Source of the DNA: CAKZLS01 sp963771545
Lineage (GTDB): Bacteria > Pseudomonadota > Alphaproteobacteria > Rhodospirillales > Defluviicoccaceae
Direction: 5' to 3'
Assembly (NCBI GenBank): GCA_963771545.1
Contig: CAVYTX010000002.1
Coordinates: forward strand, 1,612,001 to 1,676,000
Length of the DNA: 64,000 nt
Shown here: positions 7,814 through 16,733 of the stretch, in pieces
Layout: each line of letters opens with the position of its first letter
How positions within the stretch are numbered: the stretch's first letter is position 1
Position numbers and translations under genes: made by a program
Notes under the pieces: model-generated
Told to the model about the DNA's origin: nothing
The model's database searches: none
Seen by the model: the letters and a program-made list of their open reading frames with translations, nothing else

Positions 7814-9190
7814 ATGTCGCCGATACCCACCTACCGGCCGCCCAAGGTCGCCGCGGGCCCCGACAACACGGGTCTGTTGCGCTATCTGCGCACCGTGGTC
7901 GACAACCCGATCGCCGGGATTCCCGCCGCCGCCTACCGTGAGCCGATCACTCTCAGGGTCCTGCCGGTCGCCACCATGGCCTTCGTCACCGGACCGGATC
8001 TGGTCGAGGAGATCCTCGTCAAGCGGCCGGCGGAGTTCCCAAAATCGCGGATCGACAGCCGTCTGCTCAAGCCGGGTCTCGGCGACAGCCTGTTGACCGC
8101 CGAGGGTGAGGATTGGCGCTGGAAGCGGCGGCTGATCGCGCCGTACTTCTCGCCGGCGGCGCTGGCCCGTTCGGTTCCCGACATGGTGGCCCCGTTCCGC
8201 ATCATCGCCGCGGATTGGCAAACCCTTGGGCCGGAGGCGCCGGTCGATGTCGCCCCGGCGATGACATCGGCAACGTTCCAGGTGATCAGCCGCACCCTGT
8301 TCTCGACCGGCGACGAGGTCGACTTCGCCGTCCTGTCTGAAGCGATCGACGCCTATCTGGAGCCGAGTTCCTGGATCATCGGCCTCGCCAGCCTCAACGT
8401 GCCCGCCTGGGTGCCCCATCCGGGACGCGGCCAGATCGGGCGCGCCCGCGATCGCATGCGATCGTTGGTCGGCGCCCTGGTCTCGGCCCGGCGCCGGTCC
8501 GGAGTCGCGGCGGACGACATCTGCGGCGACCTGATGCGCGCCCGCGACCCCGAGACCGGGCGCACCTTGGACGACCGGGACATGGTCGACATGCTGCTGA
8601 CCCTGATCGCCGCCGGGCACGAGACCTCGGCCAAGGGCCTGACCTGGGCGCTGTTCTGCCTTGCCGAACAGCCGGAGCTGCAGGCGGACCTGGCGGCGGA
8701 AGTGGCCCGGGTGGCCGGCGGCCGGCCGGTTGCGGCGGCGGACCTGCCGGCGCTGAGCGCCGTCGAGGCATTCCTCAAGGAAACCATGCGGCTGTTCCCG
8801 CCGCTGCCGCTGCTCACCCGCCGCACCACCCGGCCGGAAACCCTGGCCGGCCGGACCCTGAAGCCGGGCACCATCGTGTTCATCCCGATCTACGCCATCC
8901 ATCGTCACCGGCGGCTATGGCCGGACCCGGACCGCTTCGACCACACCCGGTTTCTCGGCGACAACGCCAAGCAAATCCCGCGCACCGCCTACATGCCGTT
9001 CGGCGCCGGCCCCAGGGTCTGCGCCGGCGCGACCTTCGCGATGATGGAAATGGTCGCCGCCCTCGCCACGTTGTTGCAACACGTGCGCTTCTCCACCATC
9101 GAAAGCACCCGCTGCGAGCCGGTCCACCGCATCACCCTCCGCCCCAAGGGCGGGCTGGTGCTCAAGCTCGCGGCGCGGGACCACGCGTAG
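7814..9190 (+). CDS. Cytochrome P450
   Basis: The 458-residue protein has all P450 signatures: the I-helix AAGHETS with the acid/Thr pair at about residues 266-272, KETMR (ExxR) at 322-326, PDPDRF at about 371-376, and the haem loop FGAGPRVCAG at 396-405 with the axial Cys at 403. It is a soluble bacterial-length P450 without a membrane anchor, so it should hydroxylate or oxidise a small substrate using external ferredoxin or flavodoxin. No ferredoxin or reductase gene is adjacent. The ATG at 7814 has CGAGG about 8 nt upstream and fits family length; an in-frame extension to 7715 is unlikely. The gene is bracketed by 90-bp direct repeats, which suggests acquisition as a unit. Substrate unknown. 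Confidence 0.92.
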   Translation: MSPIPTYRPPKVAAGPDNTGLLRYLRTVVDNPIAGIPAAAYREPITLRVLPVATMAFVTGPDLVEEILVKRPAEFPKSRIDSRLLKPGLGDSLLTAEGEDWRWKRRLIAPYFSPAALARSVPDMVAPFRIIAADWQTLGPEAPVDVAPAMTSATFQVISRTLFSTGDEVDFAVLSEAIDAYLEPSSWIIGLASLNVPAWVPHPGRGQIGRARDRMRSLVGALVSARRRSGVAADDICGDLMRARDPETGRTLDDRDMVDMLLTLIAAGHETSAKGLTWALFCLAEQPELQADLAAEVARVAGGRPVAAADLPALSAVEAFLKETMRLFPPLPLLTRRTTRPETLAGRTLKPGTIVFIPIYAIHRHRRLWPDPDRFDHTRFLGDNAKQIPRTAYMPFGAGPRVCAGATFAMMEMVAALATLLQHVRFSTIESTRCEPVHRITLRPKGGLVLKLAARDHA

Positions 9191-9356
9191 TGACGCGGGT
9201 CTGCACGGGCCGGGACCGACGTGGGCTCGGAAACCGTCCGGACGGCCCTCGCAGTCGTTGCGAGGAGCGGAGCGACGCGGCAACCCAGAGCCGCCGATGA
9301 CGACACCCGCCGGCGCCTAATGGGCTAAATGATAGACCTGTCCCCGATGCTCGCCT

Positions 9357-9446
9357 CACCCGTCATACAACCTCCATCAAAATTGCCGACGGGCTTGCTA
9401 CAATGCGGTCTACCGGGCGGATGTTTAATTAGATAACATGTCCCCG
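9357..9446 (+). repeat. Repeat family A, long copy 2 (90 bp)
   Basis: This is the downstream direct copy of the 7573-7662 repeat (86 of 90 positions identical by eye). The surrounding 9191-9751 interval contains no credible gene. A short segment at about 9339-9346 also contains CTGTCCCCG, possibly a further degenerate end of the same family. Confidence 0.85.
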
Positions 9447-9751
9447 GAACTCCGCGAGCGTTCTGGTAGTCTTGGATCGATCGAGTAATCCGGACGATCA
9501 GGAGCAACTCTGAGACCATCGACTCCCTCCCGTTATCTCGCGTCCTGCACATTAACGAATTTGGAAACCTATCCTATTATCTTGTTTCACATTTCAGGCG
9601 TGGGAACAGACTACGCGGTGCCAACCCACTGCGGTCTGTGCCCCATGACCACGTGCTTTCGACTTCGTGACCCCGCAATACATTGGTCTAATAAGTCTTT
9701 GTCGAACAGTAGTCAGTGCTTCTGCTAGGGGCGTTGAGAGGATACACTACC

Positions 9752-10129
9752 GTGTTTGGTAAGAAAATTGGGGGTTTGTCCGTAGGCGGGTGGCTAAACC
9801 TGTTCTTTGTCGCCTGGCTCAGCGGCGCAATTTCCAGCTATATCAGCGCGCCAAAAACGAACAGATTGTATTTGCAGGAAATAATCAAGAGCGGAATGAT
9901 TGTCAAAGCGGCTGTTCAGCTTGTTGCCAAATTAAAAAATGAAGATAATGATCCCAACATTTCTGAAGCAGATTGGTTGCAAATTGAAAAAGGCCTCTCT
10001 GATTGCATGATCGGAGAGGCCAATAAATACCTCGGATCTGACGACCCATATTTGATGGCGAAGGCCGATATGAACTCACCCACTGTTCTAGCGGAAAAAT
10101 TTCTGAGAGCATGCGGGGCCATTGAATAA
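9752..10129 (+). CDS. Small membrane-anchored hypothetical protein
   Basis: The 125-residue protein has one predicted transmembrane helix near the N-terminus (GGWLNLFFVAWLSGAISSYI, about residues 12-31) and a polar, helical remainder. I chose the GTG at 9752 because GAGAGGA lies about 10 nt upstream; a GTG at 9716 is the other option. Base composition is AT-richer than the flanking genes, like the orphan genes at 21865 and 23480, which hints at transfer. It stands alone between a family A repeat and a family B hairpin. I do not recognise the family. Confidence 0.55.
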   Translation: MFGKKIGGLSVGGWLNLFFVAWLSGAISSYISAPKTNRLYLQEIIKSGMIVKAAVQLVAKLKNEDNDPNISEADWLQIEKGLSDCMIGEANKYLGSDDPYLMAKADMNSPTVLAEKFLRACGAIE

Positions 10130-10236
10130 CGCGCCTATGGGGACGTTAGCCTTTTTTCTTCGTTCTGCCGTCAGGGAGCGAAAATTGCCAAGGGGTTTGT
10201 GCTCGCCTGGAAAGAGCGGGTCGCAGCGTAGCATGA

Positions 10237-10274
10237 GGGTCAAACTCGTTTGAAAATCAAATGACTCTGACCCC
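10237..10274. repeat. Repeat family B hairpin, copy 1
   Basis: This is an imperfect inverted repeat with GGGTCA at one end and TGACCCC at the other around a TTTGAAAATCAAA centre. A partial second unit follows to about 10305. Related copies are at 22361, 22865 and 24777. The form is that of REP-type hairpins; the site also lies 100 bp after a gene end and could act as a terminator. Confidence 0.7.
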
Positions 10275-10381
10275 TTGATTCTAAAATGAGTTTGACCCCT
10301 TGATTTTCACCCTATGTGCGCTGGTTGCGTCCCCTTGCTACGAGCACTTCCGTACACCCGCGTCGCCGACGCGCCCTTGCG

Positions 10382-10720
10382 CTAGCCGTCTTTGTCTTTG
10401 CCGCCGGGTTCGCGGACGATGTCGACCTTGACCTTCGCGACCAGGGCCGCCATGGCGCCGATGGCCGCCAGGACCGGAGCGAACAGCGTGAAGACGCCGG
10501 CGGCCGCGCCGCCGACGGCGACCGGGACCTCCAGCATGGTGTCGCCGTTCTCCTTGCGGATGATGATCTTGCTGACCGTGGCGTCCTCGATCCAGCCCTT
10601 GACCCGGTCCACCAGATCCGCGCTGGCGACTTCGATCTCCTCGATAAAGGTCTTCTGTTTGCCAGAGGTTTTTTTACCGCCGGCATCCTTCGATTTGCCC
10701 GTCGTCCCTTTCTTTGGCAT
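10382..10720 (-). CDS. DUF4342 domain protein
   Basis: The 112-residue protein has a Lys/Gly-rich N-terminus (about residues 1-22) and then the compact DUF4342 domain: FIEEIEVASADLVDRVKGW, ATVSKIIIRKENGDTMLEVPV, and a hydrophobic hairpin GGAAAGVFTLFAPVLAAIGAMAAL near residues 72-92. The function of DUF4342 is unknown; some members carry a UBA-like N-terminus. The hydrophobic segment suggests membrane contact. No operon partner is obvious. Confidence 0.75.
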   Translation of the reverse strand: MPKKGTTGKSKDAGGKKTSGKQKTFIEEIEVASADLVDRVKGWIEDATVSKIIIRKENGDTMLEVPVAVGGAAAGVFTLFAPVLAAIGAMAALVAKVKVDIVREPGGKDKDG

Positions 10721-11138
10721 GTCTTCCTCCTCGGTGGCCGCGGGTGCCTCGCCGTCCCGTGGGCATTCCCCAGCGGATTCGGCTTTGCATTAGCGTACAT
10801 CAGTCGAGCGTGACAGCCCAAGCATATCTCGCCGCCGCTGCGCGTCGATTGCTCCGCACCGCCGGTCTTTCGCCCCGAAACAAAGCCCGAAACAAAGAAA
10901 GTCAGACGTCAAGCGGATCGGCATCCAGGATCGAGGACGCTTCGAACGCTCTACCCGCCCATCGAACCGTGCGAAACCGGGATGCCGTACCCGGGGGAGG
11001 CTGATGCCGCCGGTTACTCCGTTTTCTTTCCGTCGAAGTGCTCGTGCGCCGCGTTCGCTTCTTCGCGGCGACGGAAAGGCGACGTTACCTTTTTGAGGGG
11101 ATGGAAAGGGAAAGGGGACGTTACCTTTTTCGCCGAAT
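10721..11138. other. Gene-free interval with a 37-bp-spaced GACGTTACCTTTTT duplication
   Basis: No coding sequence is credible in this stretch. Near its end, GACGTTACCTTTTT occurs twice, at 11081-11094 and 11118-11131, each preceded by a purine-rich AAAGG(C/G) run. This resembles short dispersed repeat ends in related genomes. The second copy lies immediately beyond the stop of the minus-strand gene that ends at 11139. Confidence 0.45.
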
Positions 11139-11654
11139 TCAGCCGTCGATGCGTTCGAGTTCGCCCGAGAGCCGCTGTTCGACGGTGCCGTCGCGGATCC
11201 TCGCGAAGGATAGCGACATGCCGCGGTTGGTCAGCGTCCGCTCGTAGCTCTGCAGGACGTAGCCGCCATCCTCGAGGAAGGTCAGGATATGGATCCGCAT
11301 CACCTTGCCCTGGACATGGGCCCAAGCGAAAGACCCGCTGTCCGGCGGCGCCGCCTCATACATGGGCGGACCGTTGTTGGTGGGGCGAAACTCCAGGAGC
11401 TGGGACTTGCGGCGTTGAGACTCTCCGTACTTGAAAAGGGTCGTTTGCCATTCGATGACAAAGCCGTCCGCCTTCGCCGGTCTTATGGACACTCTGAGGT
11501 CGCGCGGCAGCATCTCCACGCTGGGCATGAGCGAGGCGCCCACATAGGTTCCGAAAAAGGGCTTCAAGAGAGACGAGTCCGCCCAAGCGGCTCCGCCGCC
11601 CACGACACCGCCGACCGCGAGGGCAAACATCAACAACCGAAGCGCGCTTTTCAT
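11139..11654 (-). CDS. Exported protein of unknown function
   Basis: The 171-residue product has a signal peptide (MKSALRLLMFALAVGGVVGGGAAWA, cleavage near residue 25) followed by an apparently all-beta domain: FFGTYVGASLM, LRVSIRPAKADGFVIEWQT, FAWAHVQGKVMRIHILTFLEDGGYVLQSYERTL and LSFARIRDGTVEQRLSGELER. The alternation of strands and the final repeated 'effect on readout' pattern recall small periplasmic barrel proteins, but I do not recognise a named family. There are no cysteines in the mature part. It stands alone. Confidence 0.7.
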   Translation of the reverse strand: MKSALRLLMFALAVGGVVGGGAAWADSSLLKPFFGTYVGASLMPSVEMLPRDLRVSIRPAKADGFVIEWQTTLFKYGESQRRKSQLLEFRPTNNGPPMYEAAPPDSGSFAWAHVQGKVMRIHILTFLEDGGYVLQSYERTLTNRGMSLSFARIRDGTVEQRLSGELERIDG

Positions 11655-11817
11655 GATCTCATCCCTCCTGTTTACCCACCTTCAGACTCAACTCGGTCGC
11701 CATCCGCGTTTTCCGCCGTGACGAACCATCCTGATGGTCCGGATCCGACATGGGGTATATTGACTTCGATCAAGCGGCCATGACCGTTTCGCTTTCGGGC
11801 AAGAGCGAGCATCGAGT

Positions 11818-12081
11818 TCACTCCGCCTTGCCGGGTTTGCGAGGCAGGTCGATGTGACGTATGGCTTCGCTCCCCTTCAGGCCATAGCCCTTGCGAATCT
11901 CCACGTTGCGCAGCATCACCTCGAGACAGATTTTGTCGTCGAAGGTGCCGGTCACCGGCTCCTCATAGCGCGCCGCGAGCGTGTGAAACAGTTCCCGCTC
12001 ATTGGGCGAGAGTTCGTCGGCGAGCCCCGCCACTTCGTCGAGCAAGGTCTTGATCTGGGCGTATTGGGCCAAGTTTACCAT
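11818..12081 (-). CDS. Small conserved-looking hypothetical protein
   Basis: The 87-residue protein begins MVNLAQYAQIKTLLDEVAGLADELSPNERELFHTLAARY, a helical segment, and ends with IRKGYGLKGSEAIRHIDLPRKPGKAE. Composition and codon usage look like those of neighbouring native genes. I know of no assigned function. A MITE begins 50 bp upstream of its start (12132), so its promoter region may have been altered by that insertion. Confidence 0.6.
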   Translation of the reverse strand: MVNLAQYAQIKTLLDEVAGLADELSPNERELFHTLAARYEEPVTGTFDDKICLEVMLRNVEIRKGYGLKGSEAIRHIDLPRKPGKAE

Positions 12082-12131
12082 GGAGTTTGACCTACCTTCG
12101 CGGTGCTTTCCGCACCGTCAACGAGACGGTA

Positions 12132-12410
12132 GTGGTCTGGATCCAACATATGGTTCCCATACGATCGCGTTTCCCACTCCCTCGGCAGGAGGGCGCGCGC
12201 CAGCGATGGAGACCCATCGTCAAGCGCGTCCCGCACACTTCGACCATGGGCCCCGAGGGTGCGGGAAACGCGGCCCTTTGGGCGGCCTTCCGAGCCCCCT
12301 GGAGTCGTTGCGCGGCGCTTGTGACGCGACAGCATCACGTCGCGCCGCGCGCCTCGCCATGAAAACTCGGAAGGTCGTCGTATGGGTACCATATGTTGGA
12401 TCCAGACCAC
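12132..12410. mobile_element. MITE, type 2 ends (279 bp)
   Basis: The element is bounded by 33-bp terminal inverted repeats with a single mismatch, starting GTGGTCTGGATCCAACATAT and ending with the complement. It encodes no transposase. Its interior, from TCGCGTTTCCC through CTCGGCAGGAGG and CCCATCGTCAAGCG to GCCTTCCGAG and TGCGCGGCGCTT, is clearly related to the interior of the type 1 MITEs at 20751 and 25842, whose ends are different. No clean target duplication is visible. Confidence 0.8.
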
Positions 12411-12452
12411 CAGAAGTCGCGCATCTGTCGAACCTGTTCGACGCCAAGCGCC

Positions 12453-12830
12453 CTAAAGCGCGATCTTCCACTTTCCGTCGGGCACACGGCAGAACGGCAG
12501 CACGTAGCGGCTCCCCCGGGGTTCGGTGAAGACGTGCTCGACCTCGCCGCATCGCGCCCCGTCTTTGTCGAACACGCGCAACAACGTGGCCCTACCGGAT
12601 ATGCCTGTCTTCGGATTGCTCCAGGATTTGGCCGTGTCCACGGTGCCGCTTTCAAGGACGGACCGGATGGCGTCGCGCATCAAGGCATCGTCCTCCTCGC
12701 TGAGCTCAAGACTGTCCTTCGAGAACGGGTTGATGACTTGAGCGGCGGCCGGCGGCGGAGCCAGACCGGCCCATGCGGCCACGATAAACACGGCCAACGC
12801 CGCTCCGCGCATCGGATATCTGGATGCCAT
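12453..12830 (-). CDS. Secreted RT0821/Lpp0805-type surface domain protein
   Basis: From the ATG at 12830 the product is about 125 residues. It has a signal peptide (ALAVFIVAAWAGLAPPPAAAQ) and a domain with SWSNPKTGISG, FDKDGARCGEVEHVF and PFCRVPDGKWKIAL, i.e. the W-NP-TG-G, Cys, and C-x-DG-W pattern of the RT0821-type secreted proteins (17-kDa antigen C-terminal domain). The role in other bacteria is not settled; it is an envelope protein. A related domain is found in the gene at 31853. An in-frame extension to 12869 is less likely. Confidence 0.7.
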   Translation of the reverse strand: MASRYPMRGAALAVFIVAAWAGLAPPPAAAQVINPFSKDSLELSEEDDALMRDAIRSVLESGTVDTAKSWSNPKTGISGRATLLRVFDKDGARCGEVEHVFTEPRGSRYVLPFCRVPDGKWKIAL

Positions 12831-13026
12831 TGTGTCCTCTCCCGTGCCTTCGGCGACGTGTATAGCCAATCTGTCCTATGATCGCCAGTCCGCACGTCGT
12901 GGCTGACCGATCCAGGAGCCTACGTTCGCGCTGAACCCTGTAACGGATTGACCAATTCCACACTCGGCGCCTCGAATTTTCATCATTTGGATTGCTTTGC
13001 GCATGAACTCCCGTAGCGTAGCGGCC

Positions 13027-14229
13027 ATGAAATTTGGCATCGACCGACTTCTCGCCGAACCCGCCTTGCGGGCGCCGCTCAAGGGCCAGCGCGTGGCCTT
13101 GCTCGCGCACCCCGCTTCGGTCACGCGGGACCTGCGGCATTCGCTCGACGGGTTGGCCGCGTGCGGCGACGTTGAGCTCGCCGCCGCGTTCGGTCCGCAG
13201 CATGGTCTGCGCGGCGACAAGCAGGACAACATGATCGAGTCGCCCGACTTCAACGATCCGGTGCATGGCGTCCCGGTGTTCAGTTTATATGGAGACGTGC
13301 GCAAACCGACCGACGCGATGATGGACACATTCGATGTGGTGCTCGTCGATCTGCAGGACTTGGGGTGCCGGATTTATACGTTCGTCACGACGCTGCGCTA
13401 CGTCCTGGAAGCGGCGTCGAACCATCGCAAGGCGGTGTGGGTGCTGGATCGCCCCAATCCCGTCGGCCGGCCGGTCGAAGGCCTCCGGCTGCGAACCGGC
13501 TGGGAAAGCTTTGTCGGCGCCGGGCCGCTGCCGATGCGTCATGGGCTTACGCTCGGCGAGCTGGGATCGTGGTTTATCGAAACGCTCAAACTCGATGTCG
13601 AGTATCGCGTCATCGAGATGCAAGGCTGGCGGCCCGGCGCGGCGCCGGGTTTCGGCTGGCCGCTGGGCGAGCGGATATGGATCAATCCCAGTCCCAACGC
13701 GCCGAATCCATGGATGGCGCGGGCCTACGCGGGCACGGTGATGGTCGAGGGCACGACACTTTCCGAGGGCCGGGGCACCACCCGGCCGCTCGAACTGTTC
13801 GGCGCTCCCGACATCGACGCAAGGCAAGTCATGAGGGAAATGGGCGCGCTCGCGCCGCAGTGGCTCGGAGGTTGCCGGCTGCGCGAATGCTGGTTCGAAC
13901 CCACGTTTCACAAACACGCCGGCCGGCTTTGCAACGGCGTGCAGATTCACCCGGAAGATCCCGGCTACAATCACCAGGCGTTCAAGCCCTGGCGTATCCA
14001 AGCGCTCGCCTTCAAGGCGATCCGCCGTTTGTATCCGGACTATCCGCTGTGGCGCGATTTCGCTTACGAATACGAGCACGGCAAACTCGCCATCGACGTC
14101 ATCAACGGCGGTCCGTCCCTGCGGGAATGGGTGGACGACGCAGCCGCGACGCCGCAGGACCTGGATGCGCTGGCCATGCCCGACGAGGAGGCCTGGCTGA
14201 GCGAGCGCCGGAAATATCTGCGCTACTGA
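13027..14229 (+). CDS. namZ: Exo-beta-N-acetylmuramidase NamZ family (DUF1343)
   Basis: The 400-residue protein matches DUF1343/NamZ along its length: FGIDRLL at the start, RVALLAHPASVTRDLRHSLD, AFGPQHGLRGDKQDNMI, PVFSLYGDVRKPTD, DVVLVDLQDLGCRIYTFVTTLRY, WVLDRPNPVGR, RHGLTLGELGSWF, and the late GTTLSEGRGTTRPLELFGAPDID and NGVQIHP. NamZ releases MurNAc from the non-reducing end of peptidoglycan fragments. I see no signal peptide from the ATG at 13027, so a cytoplasmic role in wall recycling is likely here. No other MurNAc pathway gene is adjacent. It is convergent with the histidine kinase remnant, 23 bp away. Confidence 0.9.
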   Translation: MKFGIDRLLAEPALRAPLKGQRVALLAHPASVTRDLRHSLDGLAACGDVELAAAFGPQHGLRGDKQDNMIESPDFNDPVHGVPVFSLYGDVRKPTDAMMDTFDVVLVDLQDLGCRIYTFVTTLRYVLEAASNHRKAVWVLDRPNPVGRPVEGLRLRTGWESFVGAGPLPMRHGLTLGELGSWFIETLKLDVEYRVIEMQGWRPGAAPGFGWPLGERIWINPSPNAPNPWMARAYAGTVMVEGTTLSEGRGTTRPLELFGAPDIDARQVMREMGALAPQWLGGCRLRECWFEPTFHKHAGRLCNGVQIHPEDPGYNHQAFKPWRIQALAFKAIRRLYPDYPLWRDFAYEYEHGKLAIDVINGGPSLREWVDDAAATPQDLDALAMPDEEAWLSERRKYLRY

Positions 14230-14252
14230 AGGAGAGCGGAGCCACGGGGAAC

Positions 14253-15590
14253 TCAGCCCGCGGCAGGCAATTCGAGCTCGGCAAGAAGGCCCCCCAGGGC
14301 GGACCTTTTCAGCCTGAGCGCTCCCTGGTAGTGCTCCGCGATGTCCTGCACGATATGGAGGCCTAGACCGCTTCCCGGGACCGTCTCGTCGAGCCGGCGG
14401 CCCCGCATCAAAACTTCTTCCATTCGCTTCTCCGGAATTCCTGGACCATCATCCTCGATGGCGATCAGCAATCCGCCGCCAGAGCGCTCGCCCGTCACGA
14501 CCACTTGGTCGCCGGCCCACTTGCAGGCGTTGTCCATCAGGTTGCCCATCATCTCCTCGAGGTCCTGGGCGTCGCCTTGAAACCACAAGCCCGCCACTCC
14601 CCCAACGCGAATATCGAGCCCGCGGTCTCCGTACAAACGCCGCATGGAAAAGCGGAGATCTTCCACCGTTGTCTCCACCGACGTCCTCGCTCCGAGAACG
14701 GAGGCCGTGCCGGCAATTCTGGCGTGCGAGAGGTGACGCTCAACCAGTTTGGTCAGGACGGAAATCTGCTCCCGCAACACCTCGCCCCTCTCGCCCGCAA
14801 TCTCCCGCGCTTCGTTTCGAATAACGGTCAGCGGATTCTTGAGAGCATGCGCCAAGTTACCGGCCTGCGTCCGGCCGCGGTCCAGTACGACGGCATTGTG
14901 ATCGAGAAGCGCATTCAGTTCGTGCACAACGGGCTGGACTTCGTCCGGAAATCCCGCCGGCAGGCGATCGCGGTTGCCGGCGCGGATGTCCGCAAGCGCC
15001 TTTTGCATCGCGCGCAACGGCCGGAGGCCGAAGCGTACCTGAAACAGCACGGCGCCAACCAAGCCGAGGCCGAGGACACCAAGGGTGACGACCAGCTTCG
15101 AGGTGAACTCCCGGACATCGTCCTCGATGTCGGTGACTGGTCCGGCGACGACAAAGGTGAACGGCGTTTCGGCCTCTGGGAGGGTGATGCTCTGCACCAG
15201 GGCGCGCAACGTTTTGTCGTCGGGGCCGGGAAACTGCTAAATCGCGGCGATCAAGTCCGGATTCGGTTCGGCAAATCGCAGACGCCCGCGCCACACCGAC
15301 GCGGATTGGCCCGCCACCTCGTTTTCTCGCACGATCTGCCAGTACCATCCCGAATGGGGACGGTTGAAGCGCGGATCCGACGGGGTCCACGTGAGATCCA
15401 ACGTTCCCTGCGGCGACATCTCGCTGGCGGCCGCGAGCTCCTCCAGATGATCGTGAAGCTGCGCGTCGAAGCGCCGTTCGATGTGGTCGCGGAAGAGAAG
15501 AACCAGGAGGAATCCGGCCGCCACCAGGGATCCGGAGATCCAGGCGACAGAACTCACGACCAGCCGAAACGAAAGTGTCTTACGAGGCAT
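14253..15590 (-). pseudogene. PhoQ-like sensor histidine kinase interrupted by one in-frame TAG
   Basis: One 446-codon frame runs from the ATG at 15590 to 14253 but contains a TAG at 15237-15239. Upstream of it are a TM helix (LVAAGFLLVLLFRDHIERRF) and part of the periplasmic domain. Downstream, in the same frame, are the rest of that domain, a second TM helix (VVTLGVLGLGLVGAVLFQV), HAMP, the H box NLAHALKNPLTVIRNEA, the N box MGNLMDNACKWA, and IEDDGPGIPE and GSGLGLHIVQD. No indel is involved: a one-base change would restore a full kinase. A TTG at 15209 could start the second part, which still has TM, HAMP and catalytic core. It overlaps the response regulator gene by 11 bp. Confidence 0.8.
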
Positions 15591-16251
15591 TAGCGGGCGC
15601 GCTCAGCTGATACCCCTGTCCACGACGGGTCGTGATCAAGTTGGCGCCAAGCTTCTTTCGCAGTCGATTGATCAGAACTTCGATGACGTTGGAATCGCGG
15701 TCGAAGTCTTGGTCGTAAATATGCTCGGTCAGCTCCGTCTTGGAGACGACCTTGCCTTGGTGGTGCATCAGGTAGGAGAGCGTTCTGAGCTCAAGGGCTG
15801 TCAGCTCGACGAGATCGCCTTTCAGCGTGACCCGAGAGGTCGACGTGTCCAGCTTGACCGGACCGCACTCCAGAACCGGGCTGGCATGCCCCGACGCACG
15901 GCGGATCATCGCCTCGATGCGCGCCAGCATTTCCTCCATCTCGAATGGCTTGGCCAGATAGTCGTCGGCGCCGGCGCGCAGGCCCGTCACCTTTTCCCGC
16001 CAACTGCCGCGCGCCGTCAGGATCAGGACTGGCATGCGGCGACCGCCCTCGCGCCACCGTCCAAGCACGGTGAGGCCGTCGACGACGGGAAGTCCGAGAT
16101 CCAGCACGACGGCATCGTAAGGCTCGGTGTCGCCCAGATACAGCGCTTCCTGGCCGTCATGAACGACATCGGCGACGTAGCCGCTCTTGCGGAGCATTGC
16201 CTCGATCTGTCGGGCAACGTGTAGGTCGTCTTCGACGACGAGGACCCTCAT
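15580..16251 (-). CDS. OmpR/PhoP-family response regulator
   Basis: The 223-residue protein has a receiver domain (VVEDD at 6-10, phospho-acceptor Asp51 in VVLDLGLP, LTAR, and YLAKPFE with the conserved Lys near 101) and a winged-helix DNA-binding domain (LTALELRTLSYLMHHQGKVVSKTEL, then VIEVLINRLRKKLG and TTRRGQGYQL). It is the partner of the adjacent kinase, whose start overlaps its end. A PepSY gene lies 14 bp upstream in the same operon, and a divergent PepSY/cytochrome operon is a likely target, as in other PepSY-linked two-component loci. Confidence 0.93.
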   Translation of the reverse strand: MRVLVVEDDLHVARQIEAMLRKSGYVADVVHDGQEALYLGDTEPYDAVVLDLGLPVVDGLTVLGRWREGGRRMPVLILTARGSWREKVTGLRAGADDYLAKPFEMEEMLARIEAMIRRASGHASPVLECGPVKLDTSTSRVTLKGDLVELTALELRTLSYLMHHQGKVVSKTELTEHIYDQDFDRDSNVIEVLINRLRKKLGANLITTRRGQGYQLSAPANAS

Positions 16252-16265
16252 GCCGATCGCCTTAT

Positions 16266-16646
16266 CTAATCTTGATCGCTCGCGCGCCGGTGGCGCTCTT
16301 GTCGTCCTTTTGACTCCAGAAGTTCAAGGCTTTCGGCGTCGTATTCCAGTTTCAACACGTGCCCCTTGGGCGTCAGGAGCTTGGCCTCATAGACCCAAAT
16401 TCGCCCGCCTTGGCGCCATTCCTGTTCGATCTCCACCTCGAGGATATGGCCGTTGAAGTCCTCGCGGATCCGGGTAAGGAGCTTTTCAAGAGGGACAACC
16501 TCGCCCGCTTTCGGCGCCGCGTCATCGTCCCGGCCATGATCGTCCGCTCTTGCCGATGCCGTTGTCGCCGACACGGTAAGGATGAGGCAAAAAGCAAGAG
16601 CTGCCCAACCCTTTCGAAAGCTATCGAACAGGCCCAGCAGGCTCAT
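16266..16646 (-). CDS. Periplasmic PepSY domain protein (minus-strand copy)
   Basis: The 126-residue product has a signal peptide (AALAFCLILTVSATTASA, cleavage near residue 33) and one PepSY domain: LEKLLTRIREDFNGHILEVEIEQEWRQGGRIWVYEAKLLTPKGHVLKLEYDAESLELL. PepSY domains are small periplasmic modules, often inhibitory or sensory, and commonly precede PhoPQ-like genes. It is first in the operon with the regulator and kinase and is divergent from a second PepSY gene at 16833. Confidence 0.85.
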   Translation of the reverse strand: MSLLGLFDSFRKGWAALAFCLILTVSATTASARADDHGRDDDAAPKAGEVVPLEKLLTRIREDFNGHILEVEIEQEWRQGGRIWVYEAKLLTPKGHVLKLEYDAESLELLESKGRQERHRRASDQD

Positions 16647-16733
16647 TGGATGGCGGCCGATTTTATACAGAGCAGTCTTCCACTCGAATTCGACAAATGG
16701 GTTCAGAGATACCTCGATTCTATCCGAGCGAAA

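Noticed and set aside
7502..8908. A 468-codon minus-strand frame across the P450 gene
   Set aside because: It is the complement of a P450 with all catalytic motifs; the frame has no family likeness.
12100..12420. Small overlapping open frames on both strands inside the MITE
   Set aside because: They run through the inverted ends and hairpins of a non-coding element; similar spurious frames occur in the other copies.
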